Positions 8,291 to 17,859 of a DNA stretch of 64,000 nt are shown in pieces. The translations under genes and the position numbers were made by a program. How positions within the stretch are numbered: position 1 is the stretch's first letter; each line of letters opens with the position of its first letter. Origin of the DNA: an uncultured Candidatus Saccharibacteria bacterium (GTDB lineage: Bacteria; Patescibacteriota; Saccharimonadia; Saccharimonadales; Saccharimonadaceae); the NCBI GenBank assembly GCA_947307225.1, contig CAMZIL010000003.1, positions 19,123-83,122 of the forward strand, given 5' to 3'. Under the pieces are notes generated by a model. That model did not search any database and was not told where the DNA came from. It saw only the letters and a list, made by a program, of their open reading frames with translations.

Positions 8291-9632
8291 ATTTTGGCAC
8301 AAACACCGTCACAGTGCAGTCATCATCTACGCCGCGCGTAATTGCCTCGGACATGAGGTTTTCCGTCGCGTCCTCTGGACCATGCGAATTATAAACAATC
8401 TGACCCAAACGTTCAGTACTGAGCTGTTTGCTTGCAATACTTTTTGTACACATCACGACACAGTCGCCCTTATTCAGAACAACCTGGTCTAGCTGCGGCC
8501 GCAACTCTGTCTGGCGCGAACCACCCATGGATGCGCCGTCGGCTTTCGTAATCTCGCGAGTCTTGCCATTCCTATCGACAATATAAATATGCGCGTCACC
8601 GACAGCGGAATACGCCAAGAATGGCTTATGATTGTCGATCTCAACGACCTTCGCGATGGCGCCAGTTGCCTGACCGGTTTCCGAATCGCCACGCATCATA
8701 TCGTTTGCAACGCCCATACATGCCGCAAGGCTGCCGCAATCATTGAAAACATACTGATCGTTAAAATGCGATAGCGCCTCGCGTGCGGTGTAGGCGGCAC
8801 GACGACCGCTCTTATTGCCAGCACTCGAGCCGTCAAAGATGCCATAAAGCTGCTTCTTCGTATCTACGAATAAAGCGTCTTCACAACTCTCGTCCGCCAT
8901 GCCCTCGAAAGAACGATGGCGAATCTGCTCACGTGAGAACTGCATCATGCCATTACTACCTGGCGCCCATTCCTTACTGCGTTCCTTTTCAATCTGCTCA
9001 CCGCGCTTGAATGCCTCCTTTTCGAGAGACTTAATGCGCTGATGATATTCGTAGCGCTTACCATAAACAGCAGCCTCAAACCTGCTGATCTGCGGAAGCA
9101 CCTGGTTCATTTTTTCTTCATCTAAGCTAGCTAGATAACCCTCGGCAAGATCCTCGAACTCCGCAGGAGTAGGGCATTTCTTTACTAACTCTTTTAGTGC
9201 GTCTAGGCTAGAACCTTTATCGGGAACAATATCGGTAAGAATCTGAACATCTTGTTCATTTGTAAGGACAGCGTTAACATCAGCTTCGCTGGTTACGGCA
9301 TGGAAAATATCTGGCAAAGCCATGACAACTTCGCGCTTTTGCTCATCAGTAATCTGACCTCTGGCCATCATATCAATAGCCGCTGCGCGGACATCATCTG
9401 CGATGTCAACGTCTTGTTCGCCTAAGGCATCTTTATTGATGTGGCCGTTTCCATCGGCAAGCAGAAAAGCGGCAATAACCTTACGATCTTGGCGAGCGAT
9501 AAGGTCTTTCTGCATTTCTTGTTGCTTTTTGTCCAAAGCAGCCTTAGCCGCCATGTCCTCCCAAGAATCGCGTTTTTCGGTTTTCTTATCCGCACCCTTT
9601 TGTTTTTCTGCGTTGAACCCGATAATCCTCAT
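8277..9632 (-). CDS. PP2C-family serine/threonine phosphatase with long N-terminal extension
   Basis: C-terminal [47 protein letters not shown]; about 210 aa helical N-terminal region of unknown function. Confidence 0.8.
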   Translation of the reverse strand: MRIIGFNAEKQKGADKKTEKRDSWEDMAAKAALDKKQQEMQKDLIARQDRKVIAAFLLADGNGHINKDALGEQDVDIADDVRAAAIDMMARGQITDEQKREVVMALPDIFHAVTSEADVNAVLTNEQDVQILTDIVPDKGSSLDALKELVKKCPTPAEFEDLAEGYLASLDEEKMNQVLPQISRFEAAVYGKRYEYHQRIKSLEKEAFKRGEQIEKERSKEWAPGSNGMMQFSREQIRHRSFEGMADESCEDALFVDTKKQLYGIFDGSSAGNKSGRRAAYTAREALSHFNDQYVFNDCGSLAACMGVANDMMRGDSETGQATGAIAKVVEIDNHKPFLAYSAVGDAHIYIVDRNGKTREITKADGASMGGSRQTELRPQLDQVVLNKGDCVVMCTKSIASKQLSTERLGQIVYNSHGPEDATENLMSEAITRGVDDDCTVTVFVPKSNNF

Positions 9633-9693
9633 GGTTATATTCTATCACATCTAGAAAAATTACTGTGCTAAACTAAGTACAAGAAGGAGGAAT

Positions 9694-10281
9694 GTGGCAC
9701 AGTTATATTTTCGTTACGGTGCAATGGGGTGCGGCAAAACTATGCAGCTCTTGCAGGTCGCTTTTAACTATGAAGAACGTGGACAAAAAGTCTGCGTCAC
9801 GAAGCCGCAAACTGACACAAAAAACGGCACAAAATTATTAACTCGTATTGGCCCAGAACGCGAAACAAGCTTCACTTTTTCGCGTCGCGATAATATCTTT
9901 AAAAAAATCAAAAAAGAATACCGCGACGTCGACTGCGTCTTGGTCGACGAGGCGCAATTTCTCACGCCAGCCCAGGCTGACCAGTTAGCAGAAGTTGCGG
10001 TCCTGCTCGATATTCCGGTTATTTGTTACGGACTTCGTCTAAATTTCCGCCAAAAAGACGGCGGCTTCGAAGGCGCCACCAGACTCTTGCAAATCGCCCA
10101 TAAAATCGAGGAAATCAAAACTATTTGTGATTGTGGTCGCAAAGCCACGCGCAATTGCCGTTTCTTAGACGGAAAACTCGTCACTGACGGCCCAGATATC
10201 CTAATCGACGACGGAAAGACAAAAATTGTCTACCGCGCAATCTGTAGTCACTGCTATTATAAGTTAAAGGAGGAGAAATAA
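9694..10281 (+). CDS. tdk: Thymidine kinase
   Basis: YGAMGCGKTMQLLQ P-loop, VLVDEAQFL, YGLRLNFRQ, Zn Cys (CDCGRKATRNC...CSHC). GTG start with AAGGAGG. Confidence 0.93.
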   Translation: MAQLYFRYGAMGCGKTMQLLQVAFNYEERGQKVCVTKPQTDTKNGTKLLTRIGPERETSFTFSRRDNIFKKIKKEYRDVDCVLVDEAQFLTPAQADQLAEVAVLLDIPVICYGLRLNFRQKDGGFEGATRLLQIAHKIEEIKTICDCGRKATRNCRFLDGKLVTDGPDILIDDGKTKIVYRAICSHCYYKLKEEK

Positions 10282-10899
10282 ATGTTTATAGTCATCGAGG
10301 GACAGGACGCTACTGGCAAAGACACTCAGGCGGAAAAATTAGTAGAGTATTTTAAGGCGCAAGGCAAAAACGTCGTGCACTACTCCGAATCTGGCACTAA
10401 TTCCAACAACCCGTTCGTCCAGCAAATCGCCCAGCTAAACTACGGTTCCGGCGAAAGCAATATCGATCCGCGCACTCGCGTTTTGCTTTACCTCGTCAAC
10501 CGCTACGAGCAGTGGAAAAAGCTAGCCGAACCGGCCCTCATAAAGGGTGATGTCGTCATCATTACACGAAACTGGCTATCAACCGTCATCTATGAAGGCT
10601 ATGGCACTGGCGTAAGCCGCGAAGTAATTGCAAAACTCCACCACACCATGATGCCAGAGCATTACTTCAAGCCAGACAAAATCGTAATTCTCACGCTTTC
10701 CGACGAGGAGCGCGCCAAGCGCCTCATTTCACAAGGCAAACGCAGCAAAGAATTCTTCAAATCAAAAGATGGCAAATTCCAGAAAAAACTCAACGACGCC
10801 TATCTCAAAGTCGCAAAGGACTACAAGGTACCAACCTTTGACACTACTGGCACGCCAGACGAAGTATTTGAGCGCCTCAAAGCATTCTGGAATCTATAA
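10282..10899 (+). CDS. tmk: Thymidylate kinase-like (dTMP kinase)
   Basis: MFIVIEGQDATGKDTQAEKLVEYF, DVVIITRNWLSTVIYEGYG, LTLSDEERAKR. Confidence 0.88.
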   Translation: MFIVIEGQDATGKDTQAEKLVEYFKAQGKNVVHYSESGTNSNNPFVQQIAQLNYGSGESNIDPRTRVLLYLVNRYEQWKKLAEPALIKGDVVIITRNWLSTVIYEGYGTGVSREVIAKLHHTMMPEHYFKPDKIVILTLSDEERAKRLISQGKRSKEFFKSKDGKFQKKLNDAYLKVAKDYKVPTFDTTGTPDEVFERLKAFWNL

Positions 10900-11547
10900 A
10901 TGCACGATTCGTGGAAACCAGTCTTGCAAGCGGAATTTGAGCAACCATATTTCAAGGAGCTCGCAACATTTTTACATGCCGCCTACGAAAAACATCAGAT
11001 TTTCCCGCCGAAACAACAAGTCTTTTCCGCTTTTACGACAGATTTAAATAATGTTAAGGTTGTTATCATCGGGCAAGATCCATATCACGGTCCGGGTCAA
11101 GCGCATGGCCTCGCTTTTTCAGTTCGCGACGGTGTCCAGCAGCCGCCATCACTCCAGAATATTTTCAAAGAAATTCACGAGGAAACCGGCGCGCCGATTC
11201 CGACTTCCGGCAACCTTACGCGCTGGGCAGAGCAGGGCGTCTTACTCCTCAACAACGTCCTAACCGTCGAGGCCCATCTCGCCGGCAGCCATCGCGGTAA
11301 AGGCTGGGAAACTTTTACGGAGCACATCATTAGCTATCTAAACGAGCATTGCGACCACCTCGTCTTTTTACTCTGGGGCCGCGACGCGCGCAGCAAAGCC
11401 TCACTCATTAATCGATCTAGGCATCTTATTCTCGAATCCGCACATCCGTCACCGCTCTCCGCCCACAACGGCTTCTTTGGCAACAACCACTTTATTAGAT
11501 GCAACGAACAGCTAGAGAAGTGGGGCCTAACCCCCATTATCTGGTAA
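10900..11547 (+). CDS. ung: Uracil-DNA glycosylase family 1
   Basis: [68 protein letters not shown]. Confidence 0.97.
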   Translation: MHDSWKPVLQAEFEQPYFKELATFLHAAYEKHQIFPPKQQVFSAFTTDLNNVKVVIIGQDPYHGPGQAHGLAFSVRDGVQQPPSLQNIFKEIHEETGAPIPTSGNLTRWAEQGVLLLNNVLTVEAHLAGSHRGKGWETFTEHIISYLNEHCDHLVFLLWGRDARSKASLINRSRHLILESAHPSPLSAHNGFFGNNHFIRCNEQLEKWGLTPIIW

Positions 11548-11556
11548 AATATAGTC

Positions 11557-12114
11557 ATGAGAAACGTAATTCTTATCCCGGGTTTTAATGGAGTCTCCAC
11601 TATTTTTCATTGGTTCGAAAAAGAACTCAGCGCCAAAGGATACAATGTCATCATTGCAGACTGCCCACTCCGCGAAGAAATCACCTGGGCAGGCTATAAA
11701 GCCGCGCTGGACAAAATCAAAGATAAACTAAACGACAGCATTATTATTGCCCACTCGATCGGCTGCGCAATGACCGTCAAATACGTAACATCTACCGAGG
11801 GAATTGCGCCATATGCCTATATATCTCTCGCCGGCTTCAATCACCCCTTCGAGACGCCAAACCGCCCAGATCTAGACAAGGCAGTATTGGAGACCGAAAT
11901 CCACTCGAATATCGGCCGACAATTCGCTGAAATCGTGCCAAATCGGTTCAGTATCTTCAGTGACAACGACCATGTCGTACCGCGCGAACTACTCGAAGAA
12001 TTCCCGCTCGTCATTAACTCAAAGGCGATCGAAATCCCAAATGTAGGCCACATGGGCAGCAAATCCGGACTCGAAGAATTCCCAGAAGTTATTGAGATAA
12101 TCGAGAAATTATAA
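11557..12114 (+). CDS. Alpha/beta hydrolase (RBBP9/YdeN-like)
   Basis: VILIPGFNGVSTIFHWFEKELSAKGYNVIIAD..., IIAHSIGCAMTVKY, NVGHMGSKSGLEEFPEV. Confidence 0.75.
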   Translation: MRNVILIPGFNGVSTIFHWFEKELSAKGYNVIIADCPLREEITWAGYKAALDKIKDKLNDSIIIAHSIGCAMTVKYVTSTEGIAPYAYISLAGFNHPFETPNRPDLDKAVLETEIHSNIGRQFAEIVPNRFSIFSDNDHVVPRELLEEFPLVINSKAIEIPNVGHMGSKSGLEEFPEVIEIIEKL

Positions 12115-12121
12115 AAACCTA

Positions 12122-12150
12122 TTGACTTTTTGTCAAAAGTGTGCTATACT
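12122..12150 (+). promoter_or_regulatory. Promoter TTGACT-N17-TATACT
   Basis: ttgact ttttgtcaaaagtgtgc tatact. Confidence 0.8.
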
Positions 12151-12157
12151 GTAATCA

Positions 12158-12475
12158 TAAGGTTAACCACACGCAGATGCATCGCTACCAAGCGATGCAT
12201 TTCCGTTTTCTGGGGATTTCTCAAAATACAAACTCACAACTATTCCACCGGCTCCAAAACGCTATTCCACGCTATTAGCGTGCCAAAAATATCTCATTTC
12301 AAGACTAGCATAAGCGAAATCGCCGTATTATACTGAAATCACGATAACACACTTCGGTCACTGCTATCGTGATGCATCGTCGCTTGTATCTTGTCATTGT
12401 ACGGGCGGCACCGAGCCGAAATCCATGGCTCACATAAATGACTCCAAAAATTTAATCAAATTCAAGGAGTAATTT
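12158..12475 (+). ncRNA. Candidate structured 5' leader / cis-regulatory RNA
   Basis: Stems 12177-12186/12191-12200 (10 bp perfect, ACCA loop), 12268-12273/12277-12282, 12338-12346/12365-12373 (9 bp perfect), 12413-12417/12427-12431; no convincing ORF. Confidence 0.5.
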
Positions 12476-12736
12476 ATGAAAAATATTAATAACCAAGCAG
12501 CCAAAAGCGAGAAAGTAGAGGTCATGGCGCTGTTTAATTACAGTCGTATCCCATGCCAACCACTATACTACCGCAAGGCAGGGGAAGGCGAAGTCGAGAT
12601 TACCGAGACAATCGGTGCTCGTATTAAATTCGTCGGCAACTCGGCAAAGCACATCTTTCAGTGCGTTGCCGGCAAACTCAGTTGCCAGCTCGAATTCGAC
12701 ACAGCGTCCCTCGCTTGGACGCTAATCGAAGGCTGA
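12476..12736 (+). CDS. Hypothetical protein (86 aa)
   Basis: RBS AAGGAG; MKNINNQAAKSEKVEVMALFNYSRIPCQPLYYRKAGEGEVEI...; followed by terminator. Confidence 0.7.
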   Translation: MKNINNQAAKSEKVEVMALFNYSRIPCQPLYYRKAGEGEVEITETIGARIKFVGNSAKHIFQCVAGKLSCQLEFDTASLAWTLIEG

Positions 12737-12751
12737 GCGCCTCGTACTTCT

Positions 12752-12787
12752 CAAGAAAGATAGCTCCTCCGGGGGCTATTTTTCTTG
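12752..12787. terminator. Bidirectional rho-independent terminator
   Basis: CAAGAAAgATAGCTCCtccgGGGGCTATtTTTCTTG. Confidence 0.85.
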
Positions 12788-12789
12788 CT

Positions 12790-14169
12790 CTAATGCCGCC
12801 GTTTCAAAAATAGAATTCCCAGTAACCCGCTTGCCACCAGAACACCAAATACTACCTTTACCATACCTGTTTTCTGTGCGAGCCCAGCGCCGCCAGACCG
12901 TGTAATATCTACCATCGGAACATCTTCGACGGGCAGGGCAGTAGCCTTCTCCTCCTCGCTAGCTGACGGCAAAGGGCTCGCTCGCTGCGGCGGAGCAGGC
13001 TCATCAGGCAAAGCCGCATCCTCAACCCATTCAGGCGCGGTATCAGAAACATCATCGTCAGCAATTTCTAGAGATTCGCCAAGATCGCCATCCGCTCCCA
13101 TCCAAGCGACCTGCAAGTTATAATCGCGAGAAAAATCTACGTCCCAAATCGCGAACTCACCAAGCGCCGCATCAACATAGCCCAAATCAATGCCATTAAA
13201 GCGGAGCATTAGATATTTCGCATTCTCCGGGCTGCGCCATTTTAGTCGCAATATCTCGCCATCGCGCCAAACAGCAATCCCCTCCGGTATCGCCGGCCCA
13301 ACACTTGGCGGATCATCGACAAGCTCGTCAAACGAATCTTCGCTAAAAGCAATCGTACTGAATATCGGCATTTCCGTACCGCCACCCTTCATATACAAAT
13401 ATTTCTTTGCGAGTTTCGCGATCCCCCAAGTAATCTCACCCGAAGAAGCATATTCCGTATGTCCACCATTATTAAGCGGATTCTTCGAACTGCCGCATAT
13501 ATAATCATCACGATTACACCAAAGCGAATACTTACCAGTCAGTCCTGGCGATTCATACGGTTTTCGCGCGCCAAACACGCCAGCATTCGTTCGACAATTC
13601 GGCACATAGGTCCGCCATGGCGACAAAGCACCGCCGCTGCAAGCCAGCGGCGCCATTCCATCGCCTTCCGGCAAATACGTATTCGGATCACCCAGCAGCA
13701 TAATGAAATCGACATACTCCGCATCAAAATCCGGTACCGCTTGCGACACGACCATTGCACCCTGCGAATAGCCAACAAACGCAAAATGCATATCCGGACA
13801 GTTTCGATGCTGCTCCGCAAAATGCGCCTTCAAATTTGCCACACCCTCACGCACACTATCGCCAAATTCATAAGCCTTGCCCGCCGAAACATAGGCGCCA
13901 ATCAGACGCTTTATCGAAGAGATGTCTACGGCCGGGTAGGGTAAATCGTAAACAAAGACCGACAGACGGTAGTTCTCTGTAATCTTCGCCGCCGCAGTCT
14001 CGATTGCACGTAATTCATCCGTATCGCCAAGCGCGCCGCCCGACCCGCGCGCATAAATCATTTCCAAATCGTAGCACGGCCAAACGTCTGGACTCATCAG
14101 AATCTCGACCGCAAAACAATTGCTCGTAAGAAGCAGATTTATTACCAAAATTAACCCAAATTTTTTCAT
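12790..14169 (-). CDS. Secreted, C-terminally membrane-anchored cutinase-like serine hydrolase
   Basis: Signal peptide MKKFGLILVINLLLTSNCFA; YARGSGG, VYDLPYPAV, FAFVGYSQGAMVVSQAV; C-terminal Pro/Ala/Glu linker, VVFGVLVASGLLGILFLKRRH. Confidence 0.8.
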   Translation of the reverse strand: MKKFGLILVINLLLTSNCFAVEILMSPDVWPCYDLEMIYARGSGGALGDTDELRAIETAAAKITENYRLSVFVYDLPYPAVDISSIKRLIGAYVSAGKAYEFGDSVREGVANLKAHFAEQHRNCPDMHFAFVGYSQGAMVVSQAVPDFDAEYVDFIMLLGDPNTYLPEGDGMAPLACSGGALSPWRTYVPNCRTNAGVFGARKPYESPGLTGKYSLWCNRDDYICGSSKNPLNNGGHTEYASSGEITWGIAKLAKKYLYMKGGGTEMPIFSTIAFSEDSFDELVDDPPSVGPAIPEGIAVWRDGEILRLKWRSPENAKYLMLRFNGIDLGYVDAALGEFAIWDVDFSRDYNLQVAWMGADGDLGESLEIADDDVSDTAPEWVEDAALPDEPAPPQRASPLPSASEEEKATALPVEDVPMVDITRSGGAGLAQKTGMVKVVFGVLVASGLLGILFLKRRH

Positions 14170-14247
14170 GCGCCCATTATTTTTCTGGCACCGAAAAATG
14201 TGAAGCATGAGCACGTTTATCTCTCTGTTTGCTGTATAATAATATGC

Positions 14248-14994
14248 ATGACAAATTCAGCAAAGACATCGGAAAATATCATCGAAGTCAAGCACTTCAA
14301 GATTTCCTTTGCCCAAAAGACCGTCATCAAAGATCTATCTTTTAATGTCAAACGCGGCGAGATCTTCGGTCTTCTCGGTAGCAACGGTTCCGGTAAAACT
14401 ACTACTATCCGTGCCTTGCTCGGCCTCTACTTTGCCGACAAAGGCCAACTACTTATCAACGGTAAACAATTCGACCCGAGCGATGATATCCGTATCGGTT
14501 ATCTTCCAGAAGAGCGTGGCCTATACAAGAAAGAGACCGTCTATGACGTCATGATGTACTTCGCCCGCCTAAAGAAGCTCGACAATCCAAAAGAATGGAT
14601 CATGAACTACCTGAAACGCGTCGGCCTCGAAGATTTTGCAAAGACCAAAGTCAACAAGCTTTCGCAGGGTATGCAACAGAAGGTTCAGCTCGGCATTTGC
14701 GTCATGAACGACCCAGAGCTCCTCATTCTCGATGAACCAACCAAGGGCTTTGACCCAGTCAACCGCCGCTTACTCATGGACATTATCGAAGAGCAGCACA
14801 AAAAAGGCTGCACCATCATCATGATTACGCACTACATGGACGAAGTCGAACGCCTCTGTGACGACATTCTCCTGTTAAAGGACGGCGTCGCTCGCGCACT
14901 CGGCCCAGTCAAGGAAGTCCGCAAACAATTCAACAACAAATCCCTTGATCAAATTTTCGTAGATATTTATGGCGAGGAGGAAAACGATGAGTAG
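14248..14994 (+). CDS. ABC transporter ATP-binding protein (NatA-like)
   Basis: GLLGSNGSGKTTTIRALLGL, LSQGMQQKVQLGICVMNDPELLILDEPTKGFDP. Confidence 0.92.
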   Translation: MTNSAKTSENIIEVKHFKISFAQKTVIKDLSFNVKRGEIFGLLGSNGSGKTTTIRALLGLYFADKGQLLINGKQFDPSDDIRIGYLPEERGLYKKETVYDVMMYFARLKKLDNPKEWIMNYLKRVGLEDFAKTKVNKLSQGMQQKVQLGICVMNDPELLILDEPTKGFDPVNRRLLMDIIEEQHKKGCTIIMITHYMDEVERLCDDILLLKDGVARALGPVKEVRKQFNNKSLDQIFVDIYGEEENDE

Positions 14995-16243
14995 AACTAC
15001 TGAAGTTATCCGATTTGAAGTTATGCGCAACCTAAAGAAGCCTAGCTTCTGGATTGCCGCAGTCCTTATCCCGCTCGGCTTCGCGCTCTATATGGGCGTC
15101 GCCGCACTTGTTGGCTACAATGTTGGCGAAACCGTCGAGGCTGGCACTGACACTACCGACATGAAACTCGGTATTACTGACGAATCGGAATACATCAAAG
15201 AAACCAAGTTTATGAATGCCGATAAAGAAGAGCAAGAAATCACAGTCTTCTCCAACAAGGATGCCGGCATCAAGGCTGTCAAAGACAAGAAAGTAGACAT
15301 TTTCTACTACTTGCCAAAGAACTTTGCCGAAACTAAGAAAGTTGAAATCTACGCCAAACCAGCCGAAATCAGTTTGATGGACGATTATACGTCGCCAATT
15401 CGTACGCTTCTATCGACTACCGCACTCAGCAACGTCGACGCGCTCGATGTTGCAGTTATCACCGGCATGATCGAGTACGACACTACGACCTTCGACGCAA
15501 CCGATGATCACGTCGTCGACACAAGCGAAAAGGTTAGACAAATCATCGGCCCAGCCATCGCACTTGCATGTTTCTATATTCTTATGGTCGTGCTTGGCAA
15601 CCGTCTCACCGCTGCAATGGTCGAGGAAAAAGAGAACCGCATCAGCGAGCTCATTCTCACTAGTATCAAACCAGTCAATCTCATCATCGGCAAAATCATC
15701 TCGTTAATGATCGTTGGCATCATCCAGCTCATCATTCTCGTTATCCCAATGCTTATCCTCTACAAGGTTGGGCAGAACGGAAACATTTTACCAGAGTGGC
15801 TAAAGCTCAGCTTTGACCTCGGTAGCATCGCGCTATACATGCTTATGCTCGTTGCATCATACTTCCTATTTACCGCTATGAGCATGGTTGTCGGCGTTAT
15901 TTCGCCAACCGCAAAAGACGCAAACTCCTATTCGTCCGTCATGATCATCATGGTCATTCTCCCAATCTTCTTCATCAATGTCTTCATGCCATCCGGCACT
16001 AGCGCACTAACCTACATTCTTAGCTACTTCCCACCAAGCGCCCCAATCGCTTTGATGCTACGCGGCGTCTTCGGCAACTTGCCAACCTGGGAATTCTTCC
16101 TCGGTCTTGCCGATATCGTAATCGTAGGCGCACTTATCACCAAGCTTGCAACCTACATTTTCTGCCGCAACGCGATTGAATTCACGCCAAAAATTAACTT
16201 CAAAAAGTTATTCGGCACCCCACGCAAAAGCTGGAAAAAATAG
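14987..16243 (+). CDS. ABC transporter permease (NatB-like ABC-2)
   Basis: N-terminal TM, large extracytoplasmic domain, 5-6 C-terminal TMs, EEKENRISELILTSIKPVNLIIGKI. Confidence 0.88.
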   Translation: MSRTTEVIRFEVMRNLKKPSFWIAAVLIPLGFALYMGVAALVGYNVGETVEAGTDTTDMKLGITDESEYIKETKFMNADKEEQEITVFSNKDAGIKAVKDKKVDIFYYLPKNFAETKKVEIYAKPAEISLMDDYTSPIRTLLSTTALSNVDALDVAVITGMIEYDTTTFDATDDHVVDTSEKVRQIIGPAIALACFYILMVVLGNRLTAAMVEEKENRISELILTSIKPVNLIIGKIISLMIVGIIQLIILVIPMLILYKVGQNGNILPEWLKLSFDLGSIALYMLMLVASYFLFTAMSMVVGVISPTAKDANSYSSVMIIMVILPIFFINVFMPSGTSALTYILSYFPPSAPIALMLRGVFGNLPTWEFFLGLADIVIVGALITKLATYIFCRNAIEFTPKINFKKLFGTPRKSWKK

Positions 16244-16251
16244 CTAGCATG

Positions 16252-16290
16252 ACAAAAGTCCCCGAAGTAAAAATCTCGGGGACTTTTTGT
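16252..16290. terminator. Rho-independent terminator (both orientations plausible)
   Basis: acAAAAGTCCCCGAagtaaaaaTCtCGGGGACTTTTTgt. Confidence 0.85.
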
Positions 16291-16892
16291 TAGCCAAGGT
16301 TGCCAATGACGTACTCATTGACATCATCGTCAAGCGTATTAGCGAGCTCTTCGACGACATCAAATAAGGCAAGTGCGCATTTTTCGTCATCCTTATCGTC
16401 AGCGCCACTAACCGAGCAGTAGATATTTGCCCAGTCCGTATGAGTGATCGGTTCTTCCGCATCGCGTTTCGAAAACGAAATGTTATACATCACGCAGCCA
16501 CGATACGCGGCATAGCCACTCTTGAAGGGGTACTCTGCGCTAGTACAACCATCGGAAGATGCTGAGACGCGGCTGATGTATTTTCTTCCAGAACGACGAT
16601 TGATCGCGCGAAGAAAAGCAATCTTCATTGCAGTCATTGCCTCCGAATCGACAACATCGCCATCATCGAAACGACATTCAAAATCGCCGCGTTCCGGATT
16701 GACGTAATACGATTTGCTATCAAAGACAGCGCCCGTCTTGTCGCCGATCCAATCGCGAGCAGCCCAACATAGCGGCTCGATAACAATACGGATACATCCG
16801 TGCTTCGTCTTTGCGAATAACTCGATAGTGTCACACTTCTTACGTACTACTTCGACACCTTTGCTCAAAAAAATACTATAATCCATTGCCAT
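16290..16892 (-). CDS. Hypothetical protein (about 200 aa)
   Basis: Orphan ORF with own promoter (ttgata-N16-tataat on minus strand, 16946-16973) and AAGGTGGG RBS. Confidence 0.65.
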   Translation of the reverse strand: MAMDYSIFLSKGVEVVRKKCDTIELFAKTKHGCIRIVIEPLCWAARDWIGDKTGAVFDSKSYYVNPERGDFECRFDDGDVVDSEAMTAMKIAFLRAINRRSGRKYISRVSASSDGCTSAEYPFKSGYAAYRGCVMYNISFSKRDAEEPITHTDWANIYCSVSGADDKDDEKCALALFDVVEELANTLDDDVNEYVIGNLG

Positions 16893-16989
16893 AAGAAACA
16901 TCCCACCTTTCTATAGAGAATCGGCAACTACAAGTTATCATATATATTATAGCACAAAATGGCAAAATATCAAGTGATATAATACTAGC

Positions 16990-17754
16990 ATGACTATCAT
17001 GGAGTGGCTGACAAGCGCCAGTAAAAGTATCGACCGCCTCGACGCGGAGCTAATTTTGACGCATTTTCTAGAAGCGTCAGACCGCAGTTATTTAGCCGCT
17101 CATGCCGACGACGAGTTGCCAAATACCGCCGTTATCGACGGCTACGTCGAACGTCGCGCCAAGAACGAACCGCTCGCTTACATCCTCGGCTACCGCGAAT
17201 TCTACGGCCGTCGTTTCTTCGTAACACCAGACGTACTCATTCCGCGTCCAGAAAGCGAGGATATTATCGAGATTGTAAAAGAGCAGAACCCGTCCGAGAT
17301 CCTCGACGTTGGCACCGGCTCCGGTTGTCTCGCCATCACGCTCACACTCGAACTGTCAGAGGCTCACGTCGCTGCCGTAGATATTTCCGACGATGCGCTA
17401 CGCATTGCGCAAAAAAATGCCGCACATCACAATGCAAAAGTCGAATTCCATAAATCCAATCTTCTTGAAAGCTATCAGCCAAAACCCGGCACACTAATTG
17501 TCGCAAATCTACCGTATGTCGACGCAAATTGGGATTGGCTAGACCATAGAACCCTAAATTATGAGCCTGACCTCGCGCTTTATGCCGAGCAGGGCGGACT
17601 AGAACTAATTTATCGGCTCATCGACCAAGCGCCAGCCGAATGTCCGCTCATCCTCGAAGCCGATCCTAGCCAGCATGAGGCTATCGTTAGCTATGCGGCG
17701 AAGCAGAACCGCAAGCTAGTCAAACAACAAAACTTCATTATCTATTTGCAATAA
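16990..17754 (+). CDS. prmC: PrmC/HemK-family release factor glutamine methyltransferase
   Basis: RLDAELILTHFLE, ILGYREFYGRRFFVTPDVLIPRPESEDIIE, LDVGTGSGCLAITL, VANLPYVD. Confidence 0.88.
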   Translation: MTIMEWLTSASKSIDRLDAELILTHFLEASDRSYLAAHADDELPNTAVIDGYVERRAKNEPLAYILGYREFYGRRFFVTPDVLIPRPESEDIIEIVKEQNPSEILDVGTGSGCLAITLTLELSEAHVAAVDISDDALRIAQKNAAHHNAKVEFHKSNLLESYQPKPGTLIVANLPYVDANWDWLDHRTLNYEPDLALYAEQGGLELIYRLIDQAPAECPLILEADPSQHEAIVSYAAKQNRKLVKQQNFIIYLQ

Positions 17755-17782
17755 AAAATCGCCAAAACGGCGTAAATAAAAA

Positions 17783-17859
17783 TGGTGGAGCGTGAGGGAT
17801 TCAAACCCTCGACCTCCTGCTTGCAAAGCAGGCGCTCTAATCAGCTGAGCTAACGCCCC
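17783..17859 (-). tRNA. tRNA-Ala (TGC), CCA encoded
   Basis: Reverse strand ggggcgttagctcagctgattagagcgcctgctttgcaagcaggaggtcgagggtttgaatccctcacgctccacca. Confidence 0.97.

Noticed and set aside
12130-12336. 68-aa ORF in the structured leader
   Set aside because: Begins inside the promoter, no RBS, crosses perfect hairpins; composition not protein-like.
12402-12417. Sequence ggcaccgag resembling the tail of Cas9 tracrRNA
   Set aside because: No cas genes or repeat array in the window; short match is coincidental.
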